Shown piece after piece: positions 5,503 through 7,724 of a DNA stretch of 7,724 bases (position 1 is its first letter; each line of letters opens with the position of its first letter). The notes under the pieces are model-generated. The model was not told where the DNA came from and did not search any database. It saw nothing but the letters and a program-made list of their open reading frames with translations. Source of the stretch: Candidatus Rifleibacteriota bacterium (GTDB lineage: Bacteria; Riflebacteria; Ozemobacteria; Ozemobacterales; Ozemobacteraceae); NCBI GenBank assembly GCA_017526725.1, contig JAFXRA010000370.1:1-7724 (forward strand), given 5' to 3'. Position numbers and translations under genes: made by a program.

Positions 5503-6315
5503 ATGTATAAAATAGTTGAAAAAGAACAGCTTTCAGAAAACGTTTTCAAGTTCATCGTTGAAGCTCCCTTGATTGCAAAGTCACACAAACCAGGGAATTT
5601 CATCATTTTGAGAATCAGCGAAAAAGGTGAAAGAATGCCTCTTACTATCGTTGATACCGACAAAGAAAAAGGCACAATCATGCTTATCGCTCAAAAGGTC
5701 GGTTATTCTTCCACTAAATTCTGCGATATGAAAGTCGGAGATTGTTTAACTGACTTGGTTGGCCCACTTGGCAAACCAACTGATATCAAGAAAGTCGGCA
5801 CTTTCTTGGCTCTTGGCGGTGGTGTTGGTAACGCTCCATTGCTTCCAATAGTTAGAGGCTTCAAAGAAGCTGGCAACAGAGTTATCACAGTTCTTGCTGC
5901 TAGAACAAAAAGCCTTATCATCTTAGAAGATGAACTTCGCAAATACTCTGATGAAGTTATAATAATGACCGATGACGGTTCTTACGGCAACAAGGGTAAT
6001 GTTACTGTCGGCGCCGAAATGGTTATGAAACGCGAAAAAGTTGATGAATGTATCGCAATCGGTCCCGCAATCATGATGAAGTTTGCAGCTTTGAAGACCA
6101 AAGAATACAATGTTCCAACTCAGTGCAGCCTTAATACTATTATGGTTGATGGAACTGGTATGTGCGGTGCTTGCCGTGTTACCGTTGGCGGAAAGACCAA
6201 GTTCACCTGTGTTGACGGTCCAGAATTCGATGCTCACCAGATCGACTTTGACGAAATGCTTTCTCGCTTAAGATGCTACAAAGCAGAAGAAGACGAAGCC
6301 AAGGCAAAACTCTAA
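5503..6315 (+). CDS. nfnA: NfnA: FAD/[2Fe-2S] subunit of NADH-dependent ferredoxin:NADP+ oxidoreductase
   Basis: A complete 270-residue protein of the sulfide/dihydroorotate dehydrogenase-like FAD/NAD-binding family, close to the usual length. Domains in order: an FAD-binding barrel with RMPLTI (44-49), an NAD-binding fold with GGGVGNAPLLPI (105-116) and TDDGSYGNKGNV (156-167), and a C-terminal [2Fe-2S] module with D216, C221, C224, C236 and the family signature CVDGPEFDAH (236-245). In characterised NfnA proteins the cluster is held by one Asp and three Cys, which these residues match. With NfnB it forms the cytosolic flavoenzyme that reversibly couples NADH and reduced ferredoxin to NADP+ reduction. 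The start has GAGAGAA at 5492-5498. The partner gene begins 20 nt downstream. Codon use is richer in C-ending codons than the upstream genes. A sulfide dehydrogenase (SudB) role is the alternative, as sequence alone separates these poorly. Confidence 0.93.
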   Translation: MYKIVEKEQLSENVFKFIVEAPLIAKSHKPGNFIILRISEKGERMPLTIVDTDKEKGTIMLIAQKVGYSSTKFCDMKVGDCLTDLVGPLGKPTDIKKVGTFLALGGGVGNAPLLPIVRGFKEAGNRVITVLAARTKSLIILEDELRKYSDEVIIMTDDGSYGNKGNVTVGAEMVMKREKVDECIAIGPAIMMKFAALKTKEYNVPTQCSLNTIMVDGTGMCGACRVTVGGKTKFTCVDGPEFDAHQIDFDEMLSRLRCYKAEEDEAKAKL

Positions 6316-6335
6316 TAGAAAGCGAGAAAAGAATT

Positions 6336-7724
6336 ATGTCAGATATGAATGATATTTTTGCTAAAGATCGTGAAGAAACCTGGAGAGAAGAACTCCGCAA
6401 CAAGACTCCGATGAAAGAACGCACTGCTATAGAACGTGTAAAGATGAACGAAATCGCTCCAGCAGAACGTATCAAATCACAGACAATCGAAGTTAATACT
6501 GGTCTTACCAAAGAACAGGCTGTTTTAGAAGCAACTCGTTGTATGGACTGCCCGAATCATCCCTGCACCGAAGGTTGCCCAGTAGGAATCAACATTCCAA
6601 AATTCGTTAAGAACATTGAACGTGGACAATTTGAAGAAGCTGCTGCAACTCTTAAAGAATTCAGCGCTCTTCCAGCAGTCTGTGGTCGTGTTTGTCCACA
6701 GGAAAAACAGTGCGAATCCAAGTGCACTTACCTCAAGATGAAGAAACCAGCAGTAGCTATAGGTTATCTTGAAAGATTCGCTGCTGACTATGAACGTTTG
6801 AACGGCATCGAACCCAAGCTTCCAAAAATGGCTAAGAAAAACGGCATCAAGGTTGCCGCAGTCGGTTCAGGTCCTTCAGCACTCTCTTTTGCTGGTGATA
6901 TGGCAAAAGCTGGTTACGATGTAACCGTATTCGAAGCTTTGCACGAAATCGGCGGCGTTCTCAAATATGGTATTCCTGAATTCCGTCTTCCAAACTCAAT
7001 CGTAGACTTGGAACTTGCCAACCTTTCCAAGATGGGTGTTAAGTTCGAAAAGAACTTCGTTGTTGGAAAGACCGCTACATTCGATGATTTGAAGGCTCAG
7101 GGCTTCAAAGCTTTCTATGTTGGTTCAGGTGCAGGTTTCCCGAACTTCATGAATATTCCAGGTGAAAACCTCAACGGCGTTATGTCTTCTAACGAATACC
7201 TCACTCGTGTAAACCTCATGGGTGCTAACCGTGAAGACACTGACACTCCAGTTCTCAAAGGCAAGGTTGTTGTAGTTGTCGGCGGTGGTAACACTGCTAT
7301 GGACTCTGTAAGAACTTCTAAACGCCTTGGCGCTGAAAGATCAATCATCGTTTACCGCCGTTCAAGAGACGAAATGCCAGCCCGTCTTGAAGAAGTCAAA
7401 CACGCTGAAGAAGAAGGCGTTGAATTTATGACTCTTCACAACCCAATCGAATACATCGCTGGCGAAAACGGCAGAGTAGCCAAAGTTCGCTTGCAGAAGA
7501 TGCAATTGGGTGAACCAGATGCTTCTGGTAGACGCAAACCTGTTGAAATTCCTGGTGCTGTCGAAGAACTAGACGTTGATATAGTCGTAGTTGCTATCGG
7601 TGTTTCTCCAAATCCATTGATTCCATCTTGCTTGCCAGAACTCAAACAGGGCAAGAAAGGCACAATCGAAGTAAATCCTGAATCAAATCAGGCTTCTATG
7701 GAAGAAATCTTCGCTGGCGGCGAC
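6336..7724 (+). CDS. nfnB: NfnB (GltA-like): FAD/[4Fe-4S] subunit of ferredoxin:NADP+ oxidoreductase, 3' partial
   Basis: The frame is open from ATG 6336 to the window edge, giving 463 residues; the last ones (IFAGGD) are the start of the C-terminal FAD-binding motif, so only a short end, perhaps 30-50 residues, is missing. The N-terminus has a two-cluster domain: C69, C72, C77, C81 (TRCMDCPNHPCTEGCPVGINIP) and C116, C120, C126, C130. The FAD fold begins at VAAVGSGPSALSFAG (173-187), with the IGGVLKYGIPEFRLP family motif (205-219). The NADP(H) fold has VVVVGGGNTAMDSVR (312-326) and YRRSRDEMPAR (340-350). This is the glutamate synthase small-subunit family. No large glutamate synthase subunit is seen, and nfnA lies 20 nt upstream, so the Nfn role is preferred over glutamate synthesis. 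Gene order nfnA-nfnB is the common one. The ribosome-binding site (GAGAAAAG, 6324-6331) is weak, and coupling to nfnA is likely. SudA is the alternative name. Confidence 0.95.
   Translation, partial: MSDMNDIFAKDREETWREELRNKTPMKERTAIERVKMNEIAPAERIKSQTIEVNTGLTKEQAVLEATRCMDCPNHPCTEGCPVGINIPKFVKNIERGQFEEAAATLKEFSALPAVCGRVCPQEKQCESKCTYLKMKKPAVAIGYLERFAADYERLNGIEPKLPKMAKKNGIKVAAVGSGPSALSFAGDMAKAGYDVTVFEALHEIGGVLKYGIPEFRLPNSIVDLELANLSKMGVKFEKNFVVGKTATFDDLKAQGFKAFYVGSGAGFPNFMNIPGENLNGVMSSNEYLTRVNLMGANREDTDTPVLKGKVVVVVGGGNTAMDSVRTSKRLGAERSIIVYRRSRDEMPARLEEVKHAEEEGVEFMTLHNPIEYIAGENGRVAKVRLQKMQLGEPDASGRRKPVEIPGAVEELDVDIVVVAIGVSPNPLIPSCLPELKQGKKGTIEVNPESNQASMEEIFAGGD

Noticed and set aside
5451..6511. 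Several open frames on the - strand opposite nfnA and the start of nfnB
   Set aside because: They lie antisense to well-supported conserved genes, overlap each other and show no family-like sequence.
7115..7663. Two open frames on the - strand opposite nfnB
   Set aside because: Low-complexity products (Thr/Ser runs) that mirror the NADP-fold codons of nfnB; shadows of the real gene.
6336..7724. Glutamate synthase small subunit (gltD) as the role of the last gene
   Set aside because: The family is shared, but the adjacent nfnA-type partner and the lack of a visible glutamate synthase large subunit favour the Nfn complex.

Overview
The window looks like chromosomal DNA from a low-GC, diderm (outer-membrane-bearing) and probably anaerobic bacterium. 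The diderm call rests on the 5' gene, whose end reads as an outer-membrane beta-barrel with a C-terminal phenylalanine. The anaerobe call rests on the 3' genes, which encode both subunits of an NfnAB-type electron-bifurcating ferredoxin:NADP+ oxidoreductase. The phylum cannot be settled from this sequence alone. All supported genes are on the + strand.

Layout. (1) Positions 2-334 are the 3' end of an outer-membrane barrel gene, closed by a clear hairpin terminator at 344-388. (2) Positions 524-2828 are a tight three-gene operon: a two-pass membrane protein, a lysine-rich protein with one N-terminal membrane segment, and a Cys-rich zinc-finger-like protein with a Tyr/His-rich tail. It ends in a strong terminator at 2834-2858. 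(3) Positions 2946-4175 encode a second two-pass membrane protein that looks like a distant paralogue of the first, with a tandem 27-residue repeat near its C-terminus. (4) Directly downstream is a GT-B-type glycosyltransferase. Its conserved N-terminus (GGGLGH) is encoded upstream of the first ATG, so it probably starts at a non-AUG codon, best ATA at 4204. (5) Positions 5056-5502 hold no gene. They carry two heptamer-repeat arms in inverted orientation around a short palindrome of a type scattered in many bacterial genomes, then a separate inverted repeat just before the next operon. (6) From 5503 to the window end are nfnA and nfnB; nfnB is cut by the window edge.

How they fit together. 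The Nfn pair is ordinary central redox metabolism: it couples NADH, ferredoxin and NADPH pools, and its codon use suggests high expression. The middle block (524-4175) is the part I cannot assign to any known system. Two related two-pass proteins with large, probably cytosolic domains, one membrane-anchored Lys-rich protein and one zinc-finger-like protein suggest a membrane-associated module of unknown role. The glycosyltransferase may be co-transcribed with it, since no terminator is visible in the gap after position 4175. Functional statements about the middle block are inference from layout and sequence composition only.
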